Assembly: GCA_027574665.1 (NCBI GenBank)
Contig: CM050666.1
Span: 2,728,001 to 2,792,000 of the forward strand
Direction: 5' to 3'
DNA: 64,000 nucleotides
Source: Rhynochetos jubatus
Taxonomy: Eukaryota > Chordata > Aves > Eurypygiformes > Rhynochetidae
The position numbers were made by a program, and so were the translations under genes. Below the pieces are notes generated by a model. It was not told the DNA's origin. It did not search any database and worked only from the letters and a program-made list of their open reading frames with translations. Position 1 is the stretch's first letter, and every line of letters begins with the position of its first letter. Shown piece after piece: positions 32,601 to 46,000 of this stretch.

Positions 32601-35176
32601 GAGGTCCCTCGAGACCCTCTTCGGCAGCTTTGCTAAGCAAGTGCTTGGTCTCGTGGTGAAGAGGCTTGGAGCAGGGTCAAATCCAGCCCCTGCGGAGCTG
32701 CTGGGGAGGCCTCTCTTGCTGCACCCCAACTGGGGGCTGGCTGGGGACCCCCCTACACTTTGCAGAGGGCTGAGGGACCTTTCTCCATCGCCCTCCGTCA
32801 CAGCCTTGTCTTTGGGTGATGCGCAGGGGCTGGACCCAGGTATCTGATGGCGGGGTTATCTCGGCACAGCTATCGCCCTCACACAGAAGACGGGGAAACT
32901 TCCGCAGCCCCAAGTGCTCTTCCCACCGGTGGAGAAGCCTCGATAAAGCGCTCAGCACCCTGACCAGACCCTGATAAGAGGCGCAGCGTGCGGAGCACCC
33001 AGCCACGTCCGAAAGGGAGCACGCTCCTCGGCTCCTCCATCCCCGCTCCGCTCAGGGCCTCGCGCAACGGGGGCTGAAGAGATCTAGGGGTGTCTGCGAA
33101 CGAAGGTATTGGAGACGGCCTGAACCCGCACAGCGTGGCCCAGGGAGCGGGAAAATCAGGGCTCAAGGGGGTTAGATCTCACCCAAGGAAAGGGAGGGCT
33201 CTGGGGAAGAGGCTGGCAGGGGTGAACAGTTGGGGACAGCCCAAGCAGGCTCCGCAGGAGTGGGGTCCCCAGGATGGTGGGGAAGGACCAGCCCCGGGCC
33301 TGAGCGTGACCCGTGGCAGCTCTCGAGGGTCCCCACTGAGGCCTCCCACAGCCCTCCTGCTGCCACAGCTTGTGGGTCCCGGCAAGCACAGGGGGTTGTG
33401 CCATCTTGGGTCGCACATCAGCATGGCGCCACGGGAAGGTGAGCCCCTGCCATCACTTTTCACACCAAGACAGAGAAAAAGTCAGAAAATCAGCAAAGGT
33501 GGTGGAGATTCCTGGAGAAACAGAAAACGGAGAGCAGAGGTTGCTTTCCACATTACAGGGCAATGGCATAAGAGAACAGCGGTGACAGTGACCGAATCTG
33601 CCCATATCCAGTGTCCTCACTCTTTGCTCCCCCCAGGCTCTCCGACTCCAGGGAGCAGCAGCACCTCCAGCCCAATGGCACTGCTGGGAGAGAGGGAGAT
33701 GCTCCCAGCTAAAACTGGGGGATGCCCAACCCTACAGCACCCTGCTCACCACCTCCACTGCATGGCACCCAACCCCAGCAGGATCCAGTGCTGGGAATTC
33801 CCAGCCTGTGGTGGCAGCAGGGCAGCGATTTGGCCCCAGTGGGGGTCCTGCCTATCCCTGCTGGGCTCAGCTGCATCTCCCTCACTGGATGCTGAGATCG
33901 CCCCAAGGATGCCAGGCATCTCCCCCAGCTTCAGCTGCTTCTGGGACACATTTAGGGCCAGAACAGTCGACATGCTTGTTTATTTCAATAGAACGAGGTG
34001 CATTGGCAGTGCTACCCAGCCCCGGTCATGCTCCCCTCTCCCCAGTGGCTGGTGCTCTGGGTCTCATTTCCTAAGAAAACAAGGTGTGCGTGCAACCCCG
34101 CCAGGCGAGCGTGTGCGCGCCTGTGGCTGCCAATCCAATCTGACTAAGGGCCCGAGGCTCCAGAAGTAGGATGAGGTTCCTACACGCCTTGTGAAGCCAG
34201 GAGCTGGAGAGGAGCAAGTCCCAAACGAGCCCCCACAGCAGCAGGGAAGCTGCAGTATGAGCCCAGCCTTTACCAGCCACCGGAGACTCTCCTCCTCCGC
34301 AGCTGGGATGCCGCGAGGCACGAACCTGCCGGGAATGCCGCGCCTGACTCATTCGTCTGCTCCTAGAAAGATCTCTGCTTGCATTTTCCCTGGCCTGGCA
34401 TTTCCCACATGGGCTCTGTGCATGGTTGTGGGGCAGGGAGGGCAGCGTCGGGTGGGCGAAGTCCATCTCCTCCTGGCATCCATGGCGAGATGCCTGCTGG
34501 GTTCCAGGATGGGGCTTTCCATGCAGAAGCTGTGGTTACTCCACCTTGGTGCTGCCAAACACCGCACCTTGATGCTGCACTACATCAGCCACGTGTGGGG
34601 CAGAGGTGGCCCTCCCCAGTCCCCATCGCCCTGACACCACTGGTTCTCAGGGCACCAGGAGCTACAACGCCTTGAGGAGCAAGTTTCACCATCTCCTGGG
34701 GGCAAAGTGCATTTCCCTCTCTTTTCTAACCCTGCTCCAATCAGTGTTAAAGCTTTCTTCACACCTGCCAGAGAGCCCGGGCAGAGGGGGCCGGCCTGGC
34801 TCCCGATGCCGGTGGGGAGAGCTGCGCAGCCCCAACGCTGGCTCCATCCTCGCGCGCATCCTCGCATGCTCGCCTCCCGGCCAAGCCTGGGAGAAAACAA
34901 GCCCCAGCTGTGCCTCTGCGCAGCTACCGTGACCCGGCTCTTCCCCCAAAAGGTCTCAGAGGAGCAGCGGGAGAGACCTGCCCCATTGTCCCAGAGCCGG
35001 GGCAGGACAAGCTGCACTTCACGGCTTGGAGGTGCCAAGCGCAACAGGCTCCTCGCTCCCCACACCGAGCCGGCCGCACCGGCGGCATCGCTGTCCTGCC
35101 GCGCCACGACCTCTTAAAAGCAAAGATAGTGCAGGCCCCATCCCACACCCCCGGGGCCGGTTTCGCGCACGGGGTC

Positions 35177-35285
35177 TGTTTGTGTCTCTGCGTGTCGGCC
35201 CGCATCTGTGTTTATGTGTGTGTTTCCGTGTGTGTGCGTGTGGCTCCGTGTGTGTGGCGGGTTTCTGGGTGTGTACGGGTGTCTT
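35177..35285. repeat. Degenerate GT-rich repeat
   Basis: Imperfect GTGT-rich tract with CCGTGTGTGTG units, about 110 bases. Confidence 0.75.
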
Positions 35286-38200
35286 TGCGCATCGGGCTTT
35301 CGGCTAACCTCTTAGAAAATGAAAACAAGCCTGGAAGCCTGGCAGCTGTTCGCCGAGCCCAGCTCCAGCGCCGCTTCCAGACAGAGTAACCGCAGGGCTG
35401 ATGACTGAGCACACACGCTTCCCTTCAGGCCTTCTTAATTGCTCCGTCAGATACTCTGAAACAAAGGAAATTAAAGACTATACTGATAGCCATAAATATG
35501 TCACGGGAGCAACGAGAGGGAGTCGGCTCCCCAGGCGTCTGGGAACTGTCCCCTCCCGGCAGCGGTGGAAGAAGAGGCTGGTGGAGCCGCCGGAGCCGTG
35601 GGCACGGGACCAGGCTTGGCCGGGACTCTGCCGAAAGTTGGGTGGGCACTGGCAGCACCGCTGACCCCCGGAGAGGCCTGGGAGGGCTCCAGCACAGACG
35701 CGGGCCGGCCATGGCCACGTTGGATTTCTCATGGAAACTTGTGTAGGAACTTGCCAGGTCCCAGGATTTTTTCCCTTGCCTTTGCCCAGATTTTCTCTAA
35801 CCAGCTCCTCTGATTCCCTCCAGCTGCCTGCATGTGAGCCCTGCACAGTGAACTCCCAGAGCAAGCCGGGAGGAGAGCCGCCGCCGCTGTCCCGGTGGGT
35901 CCCCGGTCAGTGGCATCCAGCCGGAGGTAACCGCCGGGCACAGGTTTGGTTACCGGCAAAGCCGGGCGGACAGCAAGGTGTTGGCGCAGGTTTAGGGGCT
36001 GAGCCGGACGGAGGCCATGAACTGGTGCCGGAGGATGGGAGAATGGTGGGAAGCAGGGCTGGCACCAGCCGGTTTCAAAGCAAGGATGAGTGTGTGGCAG
36101 TGACAGCCGTCAGGGCACGGGAATCCCTCTCTCCCGGCTGGTGGGATGATGCTAAAAGCCCTGACCCAGCCAGCATGGGAAACACAGCAAGGATGGCAAA
36201 ACCCGGTGCTCGCTTAGCCTGGAGAGGTGGGGTAGGAGTTGCAGGGGCGGCGATGAAGCAGGGCAGAGTGATCTGTTATCCACCAGCGGAGGGTGGCATG
36301 AGAAACTCCGTGCATGAGCACAGAGAGAGACGTTTAAGGGAGTTTTCCCTACAGCCAGGCTGGGGATGTGCTGGGTTTGCTGCCTGTTGAAGTGTCCCAG
36401 GAAGAGGCAGGACAGGGATGCAGAGCAGGCAGCTCGCTCCCATGGAGAAGCCGCTCATCACAGCATCTCCGAGCATTGGTCCCCAATTCCATGGACTTTC
36501 TCCCAGCCTCAACCTCCTGGGATGTGCAACTGGTTTGGTTAGAGCAGATGGAGGCGACAGCTGACCAGGGATGGCCAGGGCAAGGGGTTGAATTCAGGCA
36601 GCAGAATGCGTTTGCTGGTCTAAATCCCTTCTGGAGCCAGAAGGGATTCTTGGCTTCCTTACAGCGGTGTCCAGCCTATTGTGGGAATGCACTGAGCACC
36701 GAGCACCACTTTGCCCCCACTAAAGGCACTGTCACAAGGCTCGCAGGGAAACCAAGTTGGTTTTGGCTGAAAAACATCTTTTCACAAGCCCAGGGGAGGA
36801 GGGAGCCAGCTGGGCAGAAAACACAGGCAGGGCAGCTCTCTAGAAATAGCCAAACTCCTCCAAAAAATAACCTGAGGTAATAAGTCTCCCCACCCAGCCC
36901 TCCCTGAGGGCACCTGCTGGCTGGCCGGATTCATCCCACTTTATCCCCAAAAATCATCTTGCTCTCCCGACCCTGCTATTCACCCCATTGGGGGCAATTT
37001 CTGCAAAGTTCCTTTGGGGCTGGCTCAAAGGCAGTGAGGCATCTGGGTGTCCCTGCGGCACCCCAAGCCATTTTGCTGATGAGCACGTTGCTGGGGCAGC
37101 CTTGGAGGGCAAAGGCACTGCAGCTTCCCTTTCCGGGAGCTGGAGGGGAAGGAAATGTGGCCGCCTGGGGCTGGCGGTGGCCCACGCTGCTGCCAGGAGT
37201 GGTTCGACGTGCTGGCGGCCACTTCCGTTACTCCGAATTGCAAAGCCGCTTCCCTGGGGTGCAGCGGGCAGCTGGTGGGGAGGGACGGGCCACCGGGCAT
37301 GGGCAGGTGGTGGATGCTCCATCCCAGCCCAAAACGCTGGCTGGTGGCAAATACCATCCAGGCTGGGACATGTGGGTGCCAGATGCAAGCGCAGCCCCGT
37401 GGGGTCAGCCTGCAGCCCTCACTGCAATGTGCTGGGAGCCATCCAGGCCTGCTCACGAGCTGGTCCTGGCCCTGAGCCTGCTTTAGAGCGCACGATTTTG
37501 GTCTAAGCATGAAGGATGTCAACATCAAGCACGTGGCAACCCTGCGGAGCAGGGCAGGAGGGAGGCACCGTGTGAAACTGCACCGTTCCCTGGAGCCTGA
37601 GCATCTCTTGGCCCTGAACTGGGGTTGCCTGTGGGCAAAGGAGTGGAGGAGAGTGTTGGGTTCTGCCCATCCTTAACCCAGGGTCTCAGCCGAGTGCCTG
37701 GGGCCATGAGGGTCCTGCTAGCAGTGTGCCACACTGGGAGGAGGATGGGAAGAGCAAGGCAGCTGCTCCTCTTTGACTCCAGATGGGAGAGCTCTGGGAA
37801 GCAGAGCAGCTTGGGCAAGGGGAAACCCGAGGTCCTCCTGCCTCTTCGCAGAGCTGTTTGTGCGTTTATGTCCCTGGCCCCAAAGCCCACGGGCACAGAG
37901 CCACATCGCTCCCGACATACCAGGGAAACCACTCCACCGCCACCTGCCGCAGGGCTGGACCCACTCTGCCCCATCAGAGGGGCAGGCTGCGGCCCCGCGG
38001 TCCCACGCAGCTCAGCAATTTCCATATTCCCCTTCTTCTTCCCCAGGTGAGTCTCCAAGAAGGAACTTCACACCAAGAACAGACTTGCCTCGCTCCCAGC
38101 GAAGGGGAATCTGCACCCTCGCTTTGCTTAAGAATTTGCTCTTACTCAGAAGGCATCAAGGCTTCTTTGTAACCTCCTGCCTAGCAGAGGGGCAGCTGTT

Positions 38201-39899
38201 GTGGCTGGCCTCCCTCTTCCTCCCGGCCCACGCAGATGGGTTTAGCTCCTTGCAAAGAGCTGCCTGTTCATGTGCTTCCTTAGCGAAGGTATGTTCCTTG
38301 GCTGCGGGAGCAGAAGCCAAGGAGCAGGTGGGCCCCCAAGAAGGAAGAACGTTTTTCCCTCCTTCCTCGGCTTAAGTAGGTCAGCGCAGCCCTCGCCACA
38401 TCCTGGAAGCAGAAGGTCTGACCTGGGGGAACATCGTCACCCTCCTTCGCCCACCGTCTTCTTCAGAAAATGCCGGGAGGTGCGGCTCAACACTCCGTCC
38501 CCCAGGTGCAGCACAGTGCCCCAAGTGCCATGTGGGAGGGCTCTTCTTTTTTTCAGCAGAAAACTGAGTTTCTGAGGAATGGGAAACAGTCACCAGAATC
38601 ACCTGAAGACATCCCAAAGCTCAGACACCCGAACAGTTCCTGTACGTTTTCCCTCCACCTCTGCCCTGCTGTCTCATGCCAAACCATCTCCCCGCCCACC
38701 TCTCCCCAGTCCCACATCCACCCCCATGAGCCTGTCTGAGGCCAACCGTGCTCGCACGGGGATGGACAGGCGCAGGGTGGCCCATACACACCTCCCAGGA
38801 GTGCTGTCGACTCTACAGGATTTATGGGGATCAAGTCTAAGCTCTGGGATCACCAAACCCAGAGAAAGTGACTCTTTGTTTCACAAATACTGAAGTCAGC
38901 AAAATTCTCATCCTTGTTGCACCAGTAAGTGATGGCTAAACCTTATTTTGGACCAAAGGAAGACAGAAATGGCCGGATGGGACCTAAAGCCCAACCAGCC
39001 GGGTGCTGCCTCCAGCAGTAATGCATGCCAGATGTTCCAGGGGAAGGCGCAAAGCCTTCTCAGTGCATAGATGTGAGATAATCTGCCCCTGTAGGACTTC
39101 TCGTCATCCTGTACGAGGGCACAGGAGCAAGCTCGCTGGCTTTGCTGGTCCGAAAGACCAGCGTGACGCGGATGGGTGTTCACACCGGCTCATTCAAAGA
39201 CCAGCGTGAGGGGGGGAATGTCCCTCTGCAGATAACGGAGAAAGAGAGCTGAAAGGCTTCCTTTGAAGTGATTCAGAAGAGCCCATCTCTGTTCTGAATC
39301 ACCCTGGGGAAGAGCTGATCTCTCTCCATTGACCAAATAGGGAGCTGAGGGCCGTTGGCCTTCAGCTGGACCCCTCCAACCTCTCCGATGCCACCAGAAA
39401 GGGTTTCAGCTTCGGCAAAACATCCCTCACTGGGACCCCTCTTGGCTGCCTCCCTCAAACATACAGTGTCACCAGAACACACAGCTGAGGTGCAGACCAC
39501 AGGCACCCAGCAAAGAGCTGAACTGAGCAGAACCTTTGTTTCCCAAAGCCCTGCCTCACAGGGCTCTCCAGCAATATCCCAGGAAGCAAAGGAAATTCTT
39601 AACCCTAGTCTGCGCCGTATCAGAAACTCCAGATGAGCACATGATCACAGGACCTCGGGGAACCCACATCTCTGCCACATCACCCCCGGCACAGCTGTGT
39701 GACCTCGGCAGAGCCACCCCCAGTTTGGATTTAAGCTTCTCCCTCTTACAGCGGGAATAAAGATGTTCAACCTCCTTTGCAAAGAACCTCGTGATCCGTG
39801 GGTGAAATAAGTACTGATGGATTAATGGAATTACTGTCAGAAAGCAGAGGAAACCCCGGTTACAAGACACCGAAAAATCCAGGTCTGCCCGCAGGCAGC

Positions 39900-40165
39900 G
39901 TTTCCTGCCACGGTGATGCGCGCGGGGCTGACTGCGGCACCAGCAGAGCCCCCGTGACGTAACAACACGGCGCTCTCGGCACGCTGCCGTGAGATCACAG
40001 CAAGTCCGAACAACAGCCACCCCGCTTCAGTCCAGCACGGCTTCCTCGGCTGGAGAAACCCAAGCGGCCGGGCGCTGGCGGAGGGACTTCAAAGGCACCC
40101 TGACATCAGCAAACCCACCCTCGGCGCTTCCGCCGGCGCGGCCGGTCGCCTCACAGGTTGGTGGA
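39900..40165. promoter_or_regulatory. CpG-dense patch with CRE-like site
   Basis: A local rise in CpG (GCGCGCGGGG, GCCGGCGCGGCCGG) in a lower-GC region, with a CRE/ATF-type TGACGTAA at 39955-39962. It could be an enhancer or a noncoding-RNA promoter. No coding exon is seen. Confidence 0.3.
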
Positions 40166-41780
40166 GTTTCACACACTGCGCTCCAGGAGCAATTATCAAA
40201 GCACTTGAGTCATGAGAAGCCTCGCTGACCGTTACTGAGTACTTCCTTTGTCCGACGTGGAAGGATGCCCAGGCAGAAGTATCTGACTTTCACATCTCGC
40301 TCCCTTTCCTAACACTGCTCCTTACACAGCAAGCTCTGTTGCTGGGCTATAGGGAATTTTTGTCCCGGGCTTCTTGACGTGATCCTTTTCAGACAGAAAC
40401 CCCTGACTCATGAAGCCGTGACGTTGACTATACTGCTGTGTAAGGCCTGACACAATTAGACATTTGGCACGGGCTTGCTCCGACGCCAGCCAAGGAGAAT
40501 ATATGCATTTTCAGAGCCGAGTATTTTTATTTTCTACGCTAAAGCGAAGGGCAGAGGAGCGAAGCCTTAGCAATGCCTCAGTCACGCAGATCACCCAAAT
40601 ACAGTCAATGTCTCCCACTGGATAGTTAAACGACTGAAATGGAAAAATAACGGTTTTTCCCTTTTCCTTTCCAATCAGTGGCCAAATATGCTGATTCCCT
40701 TCCGGAATGAGCAGCTGCCAATTTCAGAGAAGAAAATCTCTTGTAGCCAAGTAGCTCAGCTCTTACATTCTCTCAAACAGCCTGGGAAAAAGAAAGTCGG
40801 CCAGCCAATCGGCTAAATAACCGCTGAAAATAAGTAGGTAATGGCCCTCTGAAACGCCACCGACATGGCAAGTTCACTTGCAAACTGATGTCTCGTTTAA
40901 AGCAAAAAATTGGACACATCCGTGTCAAATCCATGCTCGCGCTTGGACCTCCTTCACAGAAACGCTGTGGGCTGACTGTGGGTGCGATTTCCCAGTCGCC
41001 AAAAGCAAAGCCGCCCCAAGCTTTACGCAAGCAGCAAGCATCTCTGGACAAGCCCATCGGGCCTTATCCAAAACGTACAGAGACGCTGAGAGCCTCTGGG
41101 GCTTTTTTGGGGCATTCCTGCCCTAAGCCCCAGGCTAAGCTCTCTGTGTAGTACTTTGAAAATAGAAAAGGCTGTCAGGCAATTGGCCCAATTGTTTTTT
41201 TACTTCAGTGTAATTCCACTGCATCGGCAGGGAAACCAGGTAACAGCCACCCAACCACAGGCCAAAGGAAATATTTGGTTGTGTACAGGCAACCACGCTT
41301 AGTCTCGGTGTCGTGCTCACCAACATCTTCCATGTGTCTGAAGGCTGCACTGATTCACAACTTCTTTACTGTGGAATAACACCAAGATTATCTGGGGGGA
41401 GACTTGTTGTGTGCCAGGCTGCGGTCTCCTGCCCCACATGCACTTGGTCTACACGGGGGTCAGTGCCAAAACCCTTTGCTCCCTGCCCCACAGCCCCTGA
41501 GCTTGTGTTCACCATTCCCCGTGCTGGCCACAGGGTGGGCCAGATCAGGCAAAGGGTCCGGCTGAAAACTAACCCAACAACAGGCAGGTGTTCTGAGCTT
41601 TCAGGAGAACAGACAGTTAATGTAGTGGCTGTAAGCTGCCCGTGCTGTCCCGCCCCAGCTCTCAGCTTAGGGGACACAGCTAGGAATCACCAAAGCCCTG
41701 CTGATGCCTGGTTCTATGGCTTAGGAGGAGTGATCAATGGCAAGTAGTTGCCTCCACTGGACAAGATCCAGTCTTCAATA

Positions 41781-42466
41781 AATCAGAATCACAGAATGGT
41801 TTGGGTTGGAAGGGACTTAAAGATCATCTAGTCCCACCCCCCTGCCATGGGCAGGGACACCCTCCACTAGACCAGCTTGCTCAAAGCCTCATCCAACCTG
41901 GCCTTGGGCACTCCCAGGGATGGGGCATCCACAGCTTCTCTGGGAACCTGTCCCAGTGCCCCCCACCCTCTGCGGGAAGAATTTCTTATTGATGTCCCAT
42001 CTCAATCTCCCTCTTTCAGTTCCAACCCTTGTCCTGTCACTCTCTGCCCTTGGAAAAAGTCCCCTCCCAGCTTTCTTGTAGACCCCCAGGCACTGGAAGG
42101 TGCTGTAAGGTCCCTCTGGAGCCTTCCCTTCTCCAGGCTGAACACCCCAACTCCCCCAGCCTGTCCCCAGGGCAGAGGGGCTCCAGCCCTTGGAGCATCT
42201 CCGTGGCCTCCTCTGGACTCGCTCTAACAGCTCCGTGTCCTTATGCTGTTGGGGGCCCCAGAGCTGGAGGCAGAACTGCAGGTGGGGTCTCCCCAGAGCG
42301 GGGCAGAGGGGGAGAATCCCCTCCCTCACCCTCCTGGCCACGCTGCTCTGGATCCAGCCCAGGATACGGTTGGCTTTCTGGGCTGTCAGTGCACATGGCT
42401 GGCTCATGGCCTGCTTTTCATTCCCCAGTCCCCTCAAGTCCTTCTCCTCAGGGCTGCTCTGAAGCC
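41781..42466 (-). mobile_element. CR1 LINE fragment, 3' end, ~690 bp
   Basis: The plus strand begins AATCACAGAATGGTTTGGG (reverse of the CR1 3' tail) and continues through the standard avian CR1 3' region in reverse to ~42466. The copy is 5'-truncated, with no intact ORF. Open frames across it are decayed CR1 sequence. Confidence 0.95.
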
Positions 42467-42991
42467 AAACAGTGTCCTGGAGTCACCGCATGGGAAATGT
42501 GATGGGAAGGACATCTCCCGCTGCAGCACTTCCACAGCGATGGGGAAAATGGCCCCTAATTACGCTGCCCATCGGACCTGGGAGCGCACGGCAGCAGCAG
42601 GTCTGTGCTCTCCTGGCTCTCACTTTGGGAGAAGCTCGTTAGCACCGTGGGATTTGTTAGAAGCAGCAAGGCTGCTCCACCATTTGCTTCAGCACCGCTC
42701 CAGCGTTTCAGGAGCATCGGCCTCAACCAGCTGTGCTGGAGCCTGTCTCCAAACGGCATCAGGAATTGCAGATTTGCTGCTTTAGCATCCTCGGAGGAGG
42801 AGGTGGTTTTGGTGGAGATCAGCTGCGGGCTCTGCTGTGAGCGGGTTGGGCTGCGGACTGTGGAACCGGGCAGTGGGGGGTTTCCCTGGCACTCAGTGGC
42901 AGCTTTCACTGCGTGTCAGCAGCGTGTCTCGCCAGGAGTTCGGTGGTGGCTGTTGGCTGGGGCTGCTTCCAGTGGTGCCTCTGCTGGGACA

Positions 42992-43040
42992 CCTTCCTGA
43001 TGTCCAATCTAAATCTACCCTCTTTAGTTTGCAGCCTTGT
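42992..43040 (-). mobile_element. Short CR1 fragment
   Basis: About 50 bases (TTCCTGATGTCCAATCTAAA to CCTTGTCCTGTCACTG) match an internal piece of the CR1 3' region already present in the 41781-42466 copy. It therefore comes from a separate insertion in the same orientation. Confidence 0.75.
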
Positions 43041-43049
43041 CCTGTCACT

Positions 43050-46000
43050 GCTGGACTGGACAGCTGTGGCAGCGGAGAGCTGTGGCAGCAGAGAGCTGGA
43101 GACAGCTGTGAGCAGAGCTCAGCGAAGGTCTCAGATGCCAGGGTGGAACAGCAGAGAGAAAAAAAATACCCTGTTTCTTTGTGTAAGCAGAGCTCCTTCA
43201 CTCTGAAAAGTTCATTAACAGAACTGTGTCCCATTGTGCTGTTTTATTAATGCCGTGGAAGCATCTAGAAACGTCTGATGAGATCAAAGCCTGGTAATGG
43301 CAGGTTCTGCAAGGGCTCAGGAGATGTGGTTCCTGCCCCCAAAGGCCAGCACTCTCTGCAGGGAGGGAAGAGGGGAATGCAGGGAGTCCTCCAGCAAACC
43401 CCGGAATGCCTCAACCGGGGCACACGGAGAGGTCTCCTGCATCCCCATGCGGTGCCTCACCCTCAGGGGTGAGCAGTGTCAACACGCTTAGACTGAACTT
43501 TGAAGAAAAAGGATTCGGGGACAAAAAGCAACTGTCCCCCAGCTCTCCTGATGAGTCCTGATGTGCGGCTGCATCCCTGACCACCTGCTCGGGCTGACAT
43601 TCACGGTTCTGAGGCTGGCAAGGCCTTGGGTAGATTCTAGCCAACTCAAAATGCCACGCTGTTTTCCTGTGTGTCAGACAGTCTTACCCTCTGTTACTGA
43701 AAAAAGGTCTGTGTGATTCAAGGTCAATTTACTGCACAAAGGACTTGGTTTCCTGTTATCAAGCCTAGACTTTCATCGGAATAAACATCCCCTCACTGCA
43801 CGTCCTGTAAAGAAACACAAGTAACATGAACAGAATATATCATGACACGCTCGTAAAAGAAACCGGTACCTTGTATTTGCCTACCACATCCCCTTCTCCC
43901 CCGGGTAAGTGCTTTCTCAAACTCCTCCAGGGCAGGGCTTGGGGGCTTTCTTGTACACCACAGCAACAGGCCTGGAACCTTCCTGAACTGGGCTCTTCAT
44001 CACAAAGATCCCCTCCTTAAAAGGTGTTCCGTGCGGAGCTACACCATTCCCTAACCAGACAAGGAAACGCCCAGGCGCTTGCGGAGCCCTTCCCAAACCA
44101 TTCAAGGGAAACGGGGACAGCTGAATTATTTCTGTTACAACCAGACCATACAATCGCCGTGTTGAATCCAGGGGTATTTTACAGCTAGAGTATCTTAATT
44201 CCTAGTTCTCCAGCATATGAACGACACACTCCGCAGCGAGGCACTTAGAAGGTGTCACAAGGCGGCGGATCGATTCCGCATGAGAACAGTAGGTCATTGA
44301 CGCTCCGGGAAATGCCATACAGGCCTGTCTGGCACACAGATACCCTGGGCGGCGTTTCCTATGGAAAACTCCTGTGAGACTTTGGAATCTCGGCCTCCGC
44401 TTAAAGGAAAGAGAGACGTGCCAACCTGACTTACATTAGCCTTGGAAACTGCTTACGGAAAATGTGCCAGCTCAGATGCAAATCCCTCTTGCTTACCCCG
44501 TGATGACAACAAAAGCCTGATGAAATTTTACTCATCCATTAACAAAAAAGACTTTGCCCAGTGACACACGTGGGTGGGATTCCAGGAGGGTGACATTATG
44601 CTTTTGGCACGAGGATCTTGGCCCCCGAGAATGGCAACCCTGTGGCATGACAAACACAGGCGCTCCACTGCAGCAGGCCACAACCTCATACTTTACCTGC
44701 TGACTCAAGAGGAAGAATGCAGAACCTACAAAAATTAAAGTTCCAGCCAAAATCCCGAGATGGTAATCTCACGGAACAGTTCTCCAGGTGAAGATTTATG
44801 ATTAGAATTACACGCATGAAAACACTAGCTGATTTCTAATCACACGTATAGCAAGGGGTATCCAAGGTATTTCAGAATTCCTTCAGAAATCCACTGGAGG
44901 AAAAGGAAGGGTCGCGTAGCTCGTCTGGCGGCGTTACAGCACGATTTTGGTACGACCACCACAGGCAGAGATCCCGCCACGCTCCACTGCGCCCAATGGC
45001 AAACCCCTCATCGCCCCCGTTTCAGGCGTGAAAGAACCTTCATTTCTCCCGTCCCCGTGTCGTGTTTCATTTCTGCTCACCGCTCGCCTTCCAAAACTGA
45101 AAGCAGCAGCAGCAGCTGGATCAGGTGATTTCCTAGATCGCAGGCGGCAGTGGAAATCCCAAAAGAATCCTCCGTTTTCAGGTGAAACCCGAATGTTGAC
45201 ACCTGTCCGTCAGATTAGTGTGCGGGGCCGGGGCCGGGGTTGCGTTCCTGTTCAGGACAGTGCATTTAAGGATGTGGTTGAGACAAAGCTTTTTCCGTTT
45301 GACTTCAGCTGGCTTTCAGTTTGAAACAGACACACTACCCTTCTCGTTAAACGCTATCCCAGAAACAAGGAGCGATTTTCAGAAGCACCGCCAACCTGTT
45401 TGTGGCTCGGCGGGTCGAGGATACCCACGTTACACCCATTAAAATGTCGCGACACGGGGAAAGGGTTCCCCTTCTTCACCGATTTTCTGAAAAAGCCCTG
45501 TGAAGCGTTCACTTTCCCCTTACGGAATGTTCCCAATATTCCGGTTTTTAAAGCGGCTTGCAATCTTAATTGCCGCCCGTATCTTCGGGAGATCAAAGGG
45601 AGGATGTCTGTGACTCTTTGTGTTACTCACCGCGACATTAGCCCAGGGATCGCGCATTCGTTCGTTTTGGTGCGCGGGGGAACAGCCTCCTCTCACCGCA
45701 CGCACATCGTTACTGTAAGCGTCGGGGGGGACTTGCCAAACGATGCCCGGGGCGGGGAGGAGAATCTTTGAAGAAAATTGCTCAAACATAATTCAGTTCA
45801 CTAACCGGCAAGGGACCGTTACTAACGAATCGCTTCTGTTTTATGTCAGTAGTGAATCAGGTTGACGATGTGTAACAAACGTGAAGTCAGTTAATGAGTA
45901 TTAACTAGAAATGCGACTGAAACACCAGAAAAAGGTTTTTTACCTTCAGCTAGCCAAGCAGAATTGCTAATAAATAAAAGGATATGTGTAAGTGGCTTAT

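Larger units (their letters stand above)
29700..41779. other. LIF-HORMAD2 intergenic region, left part
   Basis: Twelve kilobases without a recognisable protein, tRNA or rRNA gene. GC content declines gradually from left to right. Short open frames show no protein family I recognise. In mammals this interval carries noncoding transcripts near HORMAD2; I cannot identify any from sequence here. Motif clusters seen: FOX/SOX-like AAATAAACC...ACAATGG near 32380-32400 and an AT-rich patch at 35430-35510. Confidence 0.55.

Noticed and set aside
44900-44975. tRNA-like GTAGCTCGTCTGG segment
   Set aside because: No acceptor stem pairing or T-arm in the right spacing.
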